64,000 nt of DNA from assembly GCA_004794785.1 (NCBI GenBank), contig SJOL01006991.1:164062-228061 (forward strand), in the 5' to 3' direction. The DNA is from Opisthorchis felineus (lineage: Eukaryota; Platyhelminthes; Trematoda; Opisthorchiida; Opisthorchiidae). The notes under the pieces were generated by a model. The model ran no database searches. It had not been told where the DNA came from and saw only the letters and a list, made by a program, of their open reading frames with translations. Positions 36,666 to 46,953 of this stretch are shown in pieces; within the stretch, counting starts at the first letter, position 1; every line of letters begins with the position of its first letter. The position numbers and the translations under genes are program-made.

Positions 36666-37189
36666 ATGAGGACTACCAATAACTACTCTCCTTGTTGACC
36701 CCGCCCCAAAAAACACTTTCGTGCATATTTTATATACGCTACAGCTTTGGTCCATCCCACTCACTCGTTAGAGTTTCGTATCGTGTATTTCTCGGGAAAC
36801 AAGCTTGGTCATGGCTATTGATTTGTTCGCTGCGATGGATAATCTGGTTTCACACATTTCCTGACCAGTCCAGGTGACGTCCTCAGCGCGTTGTGAGTGG
36901 AAATGCGTGGTTTTAGGGCGAACTCTCTACTCTTCTACTCACCTACTCTTCCAGGTTAACCTTTACCTATCATTTGTCGTTTTCGGGTGGGCATTCCTAT
37001 CGACTCGTGGGTTGACGTGTCCTCTGATTGGTGGTAGCCTTCAGGTTTGACCTCTATGGACCCACCACCCTGATCTTCATTCGATTGCTTTCACAATAGG
37101 TCCCGCTTCTTGGTTCGTTGATCTGATGAATAGGACTCAGTGTTACCACTAAATTGACAGTTTTTTCCTGTTAGTGCAGAAAGAATCAA
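34316..37189. other. Non-coding stretch with one microsatellite
   Basis: Several short frames (34693-36217) lack homology and splice context. The AT microsatellite at 36617 is the only definite feature. The 3' flank of the PLE copy begins near the right edge. Confidence 0.35.
36617..36663. repeat. (AT)n microsatellite, about 23 units
   Basis: A perfect dinucleotide tract; the longest simple repeat in the window. Confidence 0.98.
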
Positions 37190-38530
37190 TTTCAATTTGC
37201 CGAATGGTCGAATCTTTTGCCGAGTACCACTCTTCAAACGATTCCATCTCTTGTCTTGTCCGCCTGCGTAATATGATACTCACGTTTTCTAGAATAGACA
37301 TGTGTCTTCTATGAAAGAAACTAAGAGATACTGGATCGTGTCTTTTGACAGATTCCTCGTGATTCTTTACCCAGGTAGGTTTCTTCCATTCTATCCAGTA
37401 TAATATCTATTGCAGTTCTAGGAGTTGATTCGGTACACAGCATTTTTTGCCCCTTTGTATCTCCTGCCCTTCTGTCTTGAAATCACTAATCTCAGTGTAT
37501 CGGCTGGCATGTGACCTACTAAAATTCCTTTCGACTGTAGTATTGTTGCTGTGAATTCTGACGTGTCCTCGATTCTCGGAAGGATAACACATTTAAATGA
37601 TTGATCTTGATGATCTTGTTGTTATCAAATAATCCTTTTCTTCGAGCTTAACTGATGAGGTTTCTGGGGGCAACTGCTGTTCTGAACTACAAGAAGAAGG
37701 TAATTTTCACTCCATCTGAGTCCTTGTGTACTACAGACTCTCTCCGCGCTCCTGAGTAGACCTTAAATGCAACTTTTCTCGCGGTTCACAGAATGGTTGC
37801 TGTGATCATTGTGTCCCAGCTAGTATTTGGTCGGTGTTTGTCTTCTGCTATGCAGACGTTTGAAGAGCCTCCTCAGGGTTTCTGCTCACCAATGCGTCCA
37901 AAAATGGTATTCGGTTATTCTTTTCAATTTCGATTGTGAACTTGATACCTTTGAAAATCGCGTAGTGCAGTTCATGTGTGTGTTCAGCCGCAATCTGTTT
38001 ATTAATTACACAAAGCGTGTCCAGAGCTCCTGTTTGATGACTGGTAGAGCAGTGTGTCCCAGTTTCTGTTTTTTTTATAACCTCGTCCATGAATCCAGAA
38101 ATGGTGATCTCATTAGAGTTCCTTTCGACTGTTTACACGTTTGTTCCTCAAATTTGAACCACACACACATACACAGATCAAAAACTTGAAAATGCTTTCC
38201 GGTTTCATTGTTACTTTTTTGTTCAGACTTTTCTCAAGTATTTCAATCAGTTTCTCCCCGGCAAGGTTGTGGTCAATTGAACAGAGCAATGACGTCGAAC
38301 TAGAACATAATTTCGTCGTCCCCTATCTTGAAGCTGTGGAGTTTGTTCAGTTTATTCTTACTCGACAACTACATGCTTCAGTCTACCCCATAATTCTTTT
38401 GCCAGTTTGCATGACGAGGACACCGTTAGTGAAGCAACAGGCGGGAGTGGAGCTCCCCCCGGCGCCATTTCAGTATTCCGTAGGATTGTGCGATATCACA
38501 ATCATCGGCCTTATTTCTTCGTTGTTCTTG
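37190..38530 (-). pseudogene. Decayed Penelope-like retroelement (RT plus GIY-YIG endonuclease)
   Basis: Minus-strand pieces occur in canonical PLE order: YGILK near 38480; GAPLPPVASLTVSSSCKLAK near 38400-38460; DDEIMF*FDVIALF near 38290-38330 (RT motif A region); ISGFMDEVIKKTE near 38070-38100; ALDTLCVINK near 38000 where an intact RT has its YxDD box; FTIEIEKNN and IPFLDALVSR near 37870-37960; QTSA*QKTNTDQIL near 37835; ILPRIEDTSEF, KGILVGHMPADTLR and KNAVYRINS at 37430-37595; and the endonuclease start CNRYYTG*NGR near 37390-37425. Several stops and frameshifts, plus the missing catalytic Asp pair, show a dead copy. The family call is secure from motif order; the exact ends are not. Confidence 0.85.
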
Positions 38531-38659
38531 ACTGGTTATCTAGTGTGTCGCTTGTAGTTTATTAAGCATGGTGTTGGTTCGACTCACCAGTTTTGAAGTG
38601 GAGTGAATCAATCAGAAAACAACCAACAAATCGATAGGAATGCTCACTCAAACGGTCGA

Positions 38660-38775
38660 TTATCGGTCAAGGTCGATCTGGGTGAGCATGAGCAACTAAC
38701 ATGTACGTTCAACCCCAGCACACTTCCTCTTACAGCGCCCTGATGATGTCACCTCGACTAGTGGTAAAACGTTTG
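38660..38775 (+). repeat. Dispersed repeat ending in a hammerhead-like core
   Basis: The block AGGTCGATCTGGGTGAG..CTAAC..CAACC..GCACACTTCCTCTTACAGCGCCCTGATGATG is collinear with 61420-61505 (GGTCGAGCTGGGTGAG..CAACCACGCAC..CTTACAACGCACTGA). The CTGATGA at 38740-38746, a short pairable stem (GTCACC .. GTGGT, imperfect) and AAAAC at 38766-38770 are arranged like a hammerhead ribozyme core with a mutated GAAA box. The repeat sits just upstream (in minus sense) of the PLE remnant, but on the opposite strand. Confidence 0.5.
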
Positions 38776-40084
38776 CCTTTCACAGTGAAAAAACCAACGG
38801 CTATCAGTACAACCGGAGTTAGCAGTATTCTTTTCAGTTGCACATTAGGTCATGGGGATTCAGGTTAGAGAATAGCACCATCTAGAATCGGAAATTGTTG
38901 CGTAATGCTCCGGAAAATTGTAAAAAATTTGAATCGCAACTGCAGATGATGGCCTGGTGTTCGGTGATTGGGTTACGACTTTCTGTTCCTTACAGGAACG
39001 AGTTCCAGAACGACTGCATTTCGGTCATCCACGCACTACACAAATGGAGACCACTGTCCAAAGGCATACAAGTTAGTCTCACGTATATCATATCTCATAT
39101 CATATCTCATGTATATATCGTACATTCCAGATGACAGATTGTTTTCTTTTGCGGACCATTTTGAGTTTCTCAGCGATTTTAATTCCAGAACACATGGCCT
39201 GGCAATTTCATACGTTTGAAGTTCTGGTACCTCGTAATCAGCCACGATTTGCGTCGAACAAATCCGGTCATTTTAAAAACCCCAGCCAGTGATCACATAC
39301 GCATTTCGACAAAACGACCCTAGTTTAACGCTCAAGTAGAAAAATTCGTCCACGCCTATAGGAAAGCACTTCAGATGATGGAGAAGGGAGGTAAGTTCGG
39401 CAAAACAAACTGGATCTAACTCAGCCTAATGATAGGCCACCAGTTCAAGTATTTCTAAGACGATCATTACGGATAGTGACCGAACAAGTCTAGAGTCCAA
39501 CTCAAGGCACAGACAGAACATCAGTTTGCTGGATATCGTGCTGGAACGTATCGAGTGTTATCTAATCGACGAATACATCTGCTCACATTTCTTGGCTGTG
39601 AACGCAGTTATAAACTCCGCATAAGTTAGGTGTTACATGGAATACTGAGTGAAAGCAAAGTAGTCATACAGAACAAACATATCATTCCACAAAATGCAGG
39701 TAAAACATCAAAAAATTGGACACCTCATTATATCCGGAAACTCCATCCAACCTATCTGAATTGCTTAAATCCGCAGATGCTGCTGATGTGGCAGAAGGTG
39801 GTGGAAGTTCATGTATCCTTGAGCTTCGGCAGTCTAGCTGCACATGACCACAGATCAACTGACTTAGTTTTGGTCCAATTAAAAGGACTTATGAGGACCT
39901 ACTTAGCAGAGAGATATAAGTACAGATCATCCTCACTGATCAAAGCTTTGCACAACGGGCGTTCGCCAGTTCCTAGTGGAATGCGATGCACCAAGTAAAC
40001 CGAGTAATCTTTCTCATATAGCTTGTAAGAATAAAATGACTAATTCGGATATTTCCATCCAAGAGAATTACAATACCCTTTCGA
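38776..40084. other. Non-coding stretch with a short tandem repeat
   Basis: The frame at 39630-39998 is 122 codons with no homology. A 12-bp tandem repeat is present at 39085-39119. Confidence 0.35.
39085..39119. repeat. Short tandem repeat, unit about ATATCATATCTC
   Basis: Two and a half copies of a 12-14-bp unit followed by GTATATATCG. Confidence 0.75.
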
Positions 40085-40330
40085 CTTATACACTCATTCG
40101 CATACCAATTTGTTTTGATGGGAGAGTCACCTGGAACCCAGTTGAATCTCTCGTTTATGATGTTCTTACTTTGTGTAAGGCGGTCAACCTCTCTGACTGC
40201 CACTCAAACAGCATTAAGACAAGGATTGCGAGGTCACCATTATTCGTACTTCATTGGAAACGGTTGCATGCAGTTTTTTCAAGCAGGATACAACAATCAG
40301 GATACGAATACAACTACAAGTCAAAATTGA
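40085..40330 (+). repeat. Dispersed repeat shared with 54690-54800, possibly coding-derived
   Basis: The text CACTCATTCGCATACCAATTTGTTTTGATGGGAGAGTCA..CCCAGTTGAATCTCTCGTTTATGATGTTCTTAC is closely matched at 54684-54760. Both copies translate on the plus strand to related peptides (FDGRVTWNPVESLVYDVLTL here and SNGRLNSIPTESSVYDILQL there). This suggests descent from a coding retroelement segment. The element class is not recognised. Confidence 0.55.
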
Positions 40331-40945
40331 TAAGAAACGGCTAGGATCAGTGTGGCCTAATTCATTGCTTTAAGATATTCTACGCCCATCGTACTGTTTG
40401 ATAATCTTCGGTGTGCAACTCCTCGCTGATAGGCAGGAGTTTCGGGTTCTGATTGAGTAATCGCGCTCAAAACAAAGCCGCCGAATCGATCCAATGAGCC
40501 ATATACAAATATTGTTTGGCAAGAGAAAATGCAAGCTCGTGTCTTGACCTCTGATCCTTTGAGAACAGCCTGAAAGCCACGTACAGTCCATGTTTATCAT
40601 ACCCTCTGAGATGTTATCGGTTTTATCAACGTCCGCTTCCTCAGTAACTCAAGGAAACGGATAAACTACCCAGGAAACAGGTGGCTCCTATGGACTATCT
40701 TAGTACTTTGGGAATAATTTTCTCGACTTGTGCACGGTATCGGTCACGAGTTTGTCATCTGTGAAGGACGAAATTACGTAAGCGCCCCATTCAATGCCTT
40801 TACTCCATTTTGCTAGAAAGGAACAAGACCGTGAATTTCCACGAGTCATTCAAGATGGCCCCTGACTGTTCTGATCGTTACTTACAGGTCGTTGCGGGAA
40901 TTCTAGTATTCACGTCCACTCCTCCTGTCCTTACATGATTATTCT

Positions 40946-40971
40946 GGTTTGGGGTTTGGGGTGGTTTAGGG
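40946..40971 (+). repeat. G-rich telomere-like tract
   Basis: The run GGTTTGGGGTTTGGGGTGG then TTTAGGG has four G-tracts and could form a G-quadruplex. It is too short and irregular to be an interstitial telomeric array. Confidence 0.5.
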
Positions 40972-43900
40972 ATTTGTCGAATCCGCTGATGAGCTCTAAT
41001 AACAGCAAACCTCGGGTCCAGTGCTTCCCTCTCCCTTAAGTGTGGACTCAGCAGAATGGCCGCTCCAGGACAGCAGGGGGACTGTTTAAACAGTAGTTAT
41101 GTCAATGTTCCTCTTTTCAACTGGTCAGAACAACAGTTCGCTCCGTGGGAAAACGTTTTGATCAATCCTAGGTTGTGCACCTGAGTGTGAAACTAAAAAA
41201 TTCAGGTACACTTCACTTGGAAGACAGTTGTGAGATGGCGAATCGTAGAGCTCCATCACTTACCCCTTTCACATTTTTATCCGACCAGTGTAAAAGTTTA
41301 CGAGTCCCATTAGCAACATACGTATGAGTTTCGGTAAACTGAGTCCAGTATAATACGAAAATACACTATGATAATATTGACTGAAAAACAACGACTATCC
41401 ACCGCTTGTAGAACGAAAACTGGTAGACATTATAAAAAGCACACCGGCTATTCCCCGGAGAACATCAGCTTACACATGGGTAGTAAACTCTCTATTGTAA
41501 CAACATTCATTTTATTGTATTAGCATCTTACAACAGAGAAACACACACTTGCTGCACACAATCTAATCATATCCCCCAGGCGTTCTACAGGTAGACCGAC
41601 ATTAAATTTTTGTTCTAAAATGTCGAAAAATTGAACTGCCTATCAAAAGTCCTTCTGCGCAGCAGTCGTCAGTCGAGTATTCAGCACCACGCAAATGCGC
41701 TTGATGTAGAGACCCAGATGCCACGTTCTGAGAAAAGATGATCAAACAGACAGCTTCTTTCCGAGTGAAGCTATGCAACCGAAACCCAGCTATTCTGTCT
41801 ATCGATTTGGCTTTGCTTGACCAAACTCATGCGCCAGTGTTTCATGCTCACAATGCTTCAGTACAGTGTCTTGTGTTGGTGTGATCCAAAACGCCTGACG
41901 TCAACTATAAGTCAGCCTCACGGCAATCTGTCCCTTCACTTTCTTACTAGCTTCGTTTCATCTTGCCATATATTCTATTGTTCCCTTGATAAAGGGTAAA
42001 GAAAATCGGAAAAAAACATTAGGTATACGCCATGATCGCGCTTGGTTCCGTGTGAGATTTAAGACTAAAGTATAACAAGCACAACAAATACAGTATGCCG
42101 TCTGTGCATTTGGGAGCGTCACCTAAAAATCAAGCTAGTCAAAGCATTTGAAAATCTGGAAGTAACTTCGCCTCATTGGCCTTGTCGTAAACAACACCTT
42201 AGTGGTGAGAGCGTTAAAAAACGGTTAATTACCTGGAGCTTAGAAGTGTGGAATGGTAACACAAAAGAGGCATACTCTCCAGCATTCATCGCATCCTTAT
42301 GCTGCTCCTCAAAAGCATTTCTGCCCAATAAAATCTACGTGGAGCAATATATGACACAGATGCCAAAAACCACCAAGTTCCTAAAATGTCGCGTCGCCTG
42401 AACCCCTAAAGAATCAAGTTTTTCGAAGTGTCATGTAGATCAGCTTCACAAGTATTATGTTAACTTTACAAACAATAATCCAATAAGTACCCAAGGAACA
42501 AAGAACGATAAATGTGTGATGAACTAGCCAAGTTGTATAAGATATATTCGTAGTAATAGCACTGTCTTATAGTATTAAATGAAAAATAGAGACACACGTA
42601 ATGTTGACGAAAAAAAACATGAAATACAGACGCAGGAGAAATGGGATTTTTGAAGTTTGGAAACGAAATCCAATTGCAGTCTAACGTATTTGGACGAAGC
42701 CATTTGTTAAACTTTAATATATCCCTTCTGTTGTCGTAATTTTTCCGAAATAATTTTATTTTCAGTCCTTTTTATTTGTCCGTCACATTATGAGAATATA
42801 TAATGATCTACAAATGCGATTAGGTCCCTTGGTAAAGTCTGATAAAATTTATCACTGAAACAAACGTGGCACCCCGGTCCCTCTTTGTGCGTGTGGTTAA
42901 ATGGAGTCGCTGGTTTGTGTGTGGTAGATGACCTCAACCGCTTCGTGATAAACCGAGGTGATATCGAGACCACGTTGTTATGAAGCGAGTCAGGTCCTAT
43001 GATTGTGGGGGCATAGTTATTGAATCTAGGCGTTGACAGAGCTCAGGACACTCGCAAATATCGTAAAACGACACAATAACCTAACAACTATCTATCCAGG
43101 CACCGTCCAATGAAATACAAAAAGAACTGCATTCAAACTTTATCTGTTAGAGGAAAGACACTTAACACAGCTGCGGATTTGAGAGATAAAGAAGACGAAT
43201 ATGTAGATGTGACACTTTAAAACAAAAGACATCCTGAAAGTCTCCCCACTCGATGAGACTTCATGGGGAATTCGCTACTACAGCAGTGGCACCATCAGGG
43301 AACAGCAACTAAGTGGCCGTTGCTTTTGTACATGTCCAAGCCCACTGCATATAGAAGAGAAACCAGCGTAGCTTATAAGCCAACTGACCAGTTATATGAA
43401 ATGATCACGAGACAGAAATAGAGGAATCAAATTGTACAATGTACTACATCAGCTAGACCAGTCGTATCAAGTTCTATTTTAAACACATTGGAAACCAACT
43501 TTGCGCATGGATGAAATAATGTAGTGCTGCAGTCAGAAGATACGATTATTCACCCCTGATATCTGTCCATGGGGACCAACAGCACCTATGATTCCATTTA
43601 TAAAGGTAGGAATCTTGGCACACAGAGACATAACCACCAAATTCGCAGAATAATGGTACCCTACGGTGAATTCAGTAATCAATACATCAATACATTGAAG
43701 CGGACTCAATCTACTCTTCACTGTGTATAGGGGATCGGTGTTGGGGTTCCAGATACGGAACTTTGGGTCACTCGTGGGTTTGACGATCCCGGATATCAAA
43801 AGAAAGAACTGGGTTCGAATGTCTACACCATTATTTACACAAAGGCAAGCAAGTTTATACAACAAACCTCAATTGTCCACGTTGGTGGCATCAACAAGTG

Positions 43901-44116
43901 CGCAAATCCCGCAGCGACCAGCACAGCGCAGTGTCAAGGTCCATAAGCCAAACGATGGCGAGCGGGTATTTGCTCTCCAGTATCGGTTGCGGTCGCCCCT
44001 CCCGACACCAATCTCGTGATTCTTGTTGGCGGTGTGATCATGCTGAAATCAAGACGGAACAAGTAAGAGCAGGCCCAGCAGACTGGGCACGAACACACAT
44101 GGGTAAGTATGTCAGT

Positions 44117-44139
44117 TACACATACACACACACACACAC
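44117..44139. repeat. (CA)n microsatellite
   Basis: A short ACACATACACACACACACAC tract. Confidence 0.9.
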
Positions 44140-44397
44140 TTACCAGGATATCAGAGTCGGACGGGTTTTGCGGAAAGGTGAATGGTGAGGGGGAGCGACA
44201 GCTTTGGAGATCAAAAAGTACACGAGTAGAGTAGGCAAATGAGTGGAGGAATTATCATGCTGTCAGGTTAGGTTCAATAGCATGCGATTTAGTAAAAAGG
44301 AGCTGAGTAATTTTCTGACCAGCCGAGAGACTGGAATCTCTCTTGGAGGTTTAACAGACCCCACAGCATGGAATGTAGACTGATCACGGCCAGAGAG

Positions 44398-44408
44398 GGT
44401 TCGAATCC
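44398..44408 (+). promoter_or_regulatory. Perfect pol III B-box sequence (SINE or tRNA-related remnant)
   Basis: GGTTCGAATCC matches the B-box consensus exactly. No convincing A box or tRNA fold is visible in the preceding 80 bases. The surrounding sequence is probably a SINE body; it may also be coincidence. Confidence 0.35.
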
Positions 44409-45386
44409 AGACCAGCCGTAGGTAGTCAAAGGAGCAAAAGCCAAAGATCAAAAGCACTTTGGCCATGCAAGCAGCTCTGCAGGCCTAAACAACCAGTCAT
44501 TTTCAAAGATCATGTCTCTTTAGCAGCACCTATGAAAACGGGCACACAAGTGTTCAGTGCACTCTAACTAAAGCACTACACCACTTCACTACTCAACAAC
44601 GCACCGACAATACTACTCGACTCGTGTTGAAGCGTTTACAACCAACTTGGCGAGCCCTGCCGAAAACGAACTTCCAAGATCTATTGTTCTAGTTTGTCTT
44701 CTGACGATACAAACCAATCTAAAGATTATTGTACTTGGAAAATGCTTCATAAATGCAACTTTCGTAATTCAGGGTGCCGCGCGCCAGGAAATCCTATGGA
44801 AACCTTGATGAAGAAGGAACATGCGAACTTTAATTTCTCATTTAGTAAACCCATATCAGAGTTGTAGTCTCACGCAGTGCTAGGGAATCATAGGATCATC
44901 CTGAGGAGTTACGGAATGCTGTAGTGCAAGCAAAGTGAGTGTGAGTTTTACCGGAGTGCTGAGAATTGAAAGGTTCTTGGAACGGGTTTGTGGACTATGG
45001 ACAACCAACTGGACCCCCAGAAAAAAGCAATAACACACATCACTTTGTTCCTGACAAGAGAGATAGAAAATTAATGTTGTCAGGTGCATTCGTGTAATTC
45101 TGGTAATGGCAACCGGGTTACCTCGTTACAGCGATCAGGTGAGGAACGATTGGGATGTATTTAGCAAGCAGAATCAATCAGCGCTGAAAGCGAATACTGA
45201 CAAGTTTATGCAGCAGGTCAGTTCTGTAACGAAGGTTTCTTGTGTACATGGGTAGTGCTTGCAATCCTCCAACTATTGGGAGCTATTTTAGCACCGGCCC
45301 TCCAATATAATGGAATGGTTAACGGTTTTTTGGGCATAACTGAAGAAAAACGGGCGACAGGATTACAGGTTCACTCAGTTTTCCAG

Positions 45387-45610
45387 CTCTGAATTGCAAA
45401 AGTTTCCAACGCACTCGTAATGTCGACGGTATGGTTAAACTCTTAGCGGAAGAAATAAATCCGATGAACTTATTAGCAATAGAAATGAATGCATGTGTGA
45501 TTTCGTCCACTTCACTGTCACTTGTGAAAGCGATATTCCAAAGTGAAATGCATTCAGAAGGAAACCTTTTAAAGGACCTTCTGGCGCCGAGGCAGTTTAT
45601 ATGGAAACTG
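45387..45610 (+). CDS. Candidate internal exon (74 codons), unidentified protein
   Basis: The acceptor CACTCAGTTTTCCAG ends at 45386 and a GTGAAT donor begins at 45611. With two leading bases the frame is open for exactly 74 codons and exits in phase 0. The peptide includes SFQRTRNVDGMVKLLAEEIN, PMNLLAIEMNACVISS and SEGNLLKDLLAPRQFIWKL, a helix-rich, acidic sequence of typical globular composition. The exit phase matches the next candidate exon at 46240-46356. A 156-codon minus-strand frame (45319-45789) overlaps it entirely. I favour the plus strand because of splice phase continuity. No family recognised. Confidence 0.38.
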
Positions 45611-46239
45611 GTGAATTTAAAGCAGGCAACCCGAAACGTCAATTCAGAAGAGATCATTATTGTGATAACCACATGTTGCTGTCGGTTTTGACCTGACTTT
45701 AGGAAACATTTCACGCTAACTGCCATTGACATGCTATGGTAACGAAGTACAATGTGGATTAGAGATGATGTCCCTCTGTAATAAACCACAAAATGCTATC
45801 CGCAAATTGTTATATTGCTTCTCCAACCTCTACAGATAATTCAAAAGCAAACGAACCGTTCTGCATGACCACCTGCCAGTCATTTTTTTGTCACTCCCTG
45901 CAATTGCCCAATAGCCCGAACTTAAACAGGAAACTAGCAATATATCTAGATATTCGACAGAGAACATGTCCAATCGAAGTAAACCGGAAAATTCATTGGT
46001 CCGTCTCATAGTGCTTGCGGCATCGTATTATGGCTTTTGCTGAAGCAGGCTGTGGGACATCTCAGCTGTCTGTTACCACGGTTTATCTTATTTCTAATTC
46101 ATGACGTCAGTGGTTTATGCATCAGTTCAGACTAAAAAGTCCTTCCCTTCACACCTATATCCTGTTTTCTACCGAAATTAATAACCAAACCGAAGCATAA
46201 CTCATTATTTCTCCCGACTGTTAATTTTATTTGGTACAG

Positions 46240-46356
46240 AAACGCAAAGTCCACGAGCAAAACTGTGACTCGTATTCTCAACCACAGTATGATAGATTTT
46301 ATTTCACCCATTATGTCTACGGTAATTTCGCGAGAACGGTCATGTTATCATTCCAG
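46240..46356 (+). CDS. Candidate internal exon (39 codons), unidentified protein
   Basis: It has strong splice sites on both sides: TTAATTTTATTTGGTACAG ending at 46239 and CAG|gtaggtg at 46357. The 117-bp exon is phase 0 to phase 0 and encodes KRKVHEQNCDSYSQPQYDRF then YFTHYVYGNFARTVMLSFQ. It follows in phase from 45387-45610. The aromatic, beta-like second half gives no family match from memory. Confidence 0.45.
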
Positions 46357-46633
46357 GTAGGTGAAGAATGTCACCGTTCAGTGATTATGTCCCCCAAACA
46401 CTATTTAAAGTACCTGCCTCATGATCACAGTGATAAGGTCACAGATACACTGCGTATTATCTTTTTGAGTTAAAACTGTTTGCATTTCTTTTGGTGTTGA
46501 AAAAGACACTAGGCGTGGCACTGAGACGGATTCATTGTGCATCACAACTCAATTTGAAACTCTTTCTAAAGGGCGATCCTCACAGCCACTAGTCAAAGCA
46601 CTTAGTTTTATCTACAGGCCATTTTATCTACAG

Positions 46634-46953
46634 TTTCACTAATTTGGTTGCGGTAAAGCTTGCATCGGAAGGGGCTACGAACAGAATGAAAGTAATCCTC
46701 CTTGCATGCATCAGAACGGATTCGTTCAAATCACGGCCATCTTTAGTTCGATTTCCCTTACCAATCAATATTCATTTTTCATGTGTTAAAAAAATCCTCA
46801 TCGAACCATTTCACAAATCAGTTATTGTTTCTACGTCTAATTTTGATCTTTCTGCATTTTCATTAAGAACAGTCAATAGACAGACATCTGCAGCCAGAAT
46901 CTCACGCCATAGTTATAGCCAATCTGTGGCGAATGTTCTAAGATCTCCCTATG
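46634..46953 (+). CDS. Candidate exon, unidentified protein (weak)
   Basis: The acceptor CATTTTATCTACAG ends at 46633. The frame (one leading base) is open for 106 codons to a possible donor TATG|gtagct at 46954. It includes FTNLVAVKLASEGATNRM, RFPLPINIHFSCVKKILIEP and SRHSYSQSVANVLRSPYG. The entry phase 2 does not match the phase-0 exit of 46240-46356, so an intervening exon would be required. The open length is not significant by itself. Confidence 0.22.

Larger units (their letters stand above)
40331..45386. other. Long stretch with no supported gene
   Basis: Contents noted: a G-rich telomere-like tract at 40946-40971, a CA microsatellite at 44117-44139, a perfect pol III B-box sequence at 44398-44408 and a near match at 43813. 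The 110-codon minus frame at 43533-43865 overlaps a 98-codon plus frame; neither is recognised. Confidence 0.35.

Noticed and set aside
38141..38557. 138-codon plus-strand ORF
   Set aside because: It is the antisense shadow of the minus-strand PLE reverse transcriptase remnant.
40946..40971. Interstitial telomere
   Set aside because: There is only one TTTAGGG-like unit among irregular GGGGTTT runs; it is too short for a telomeric array.
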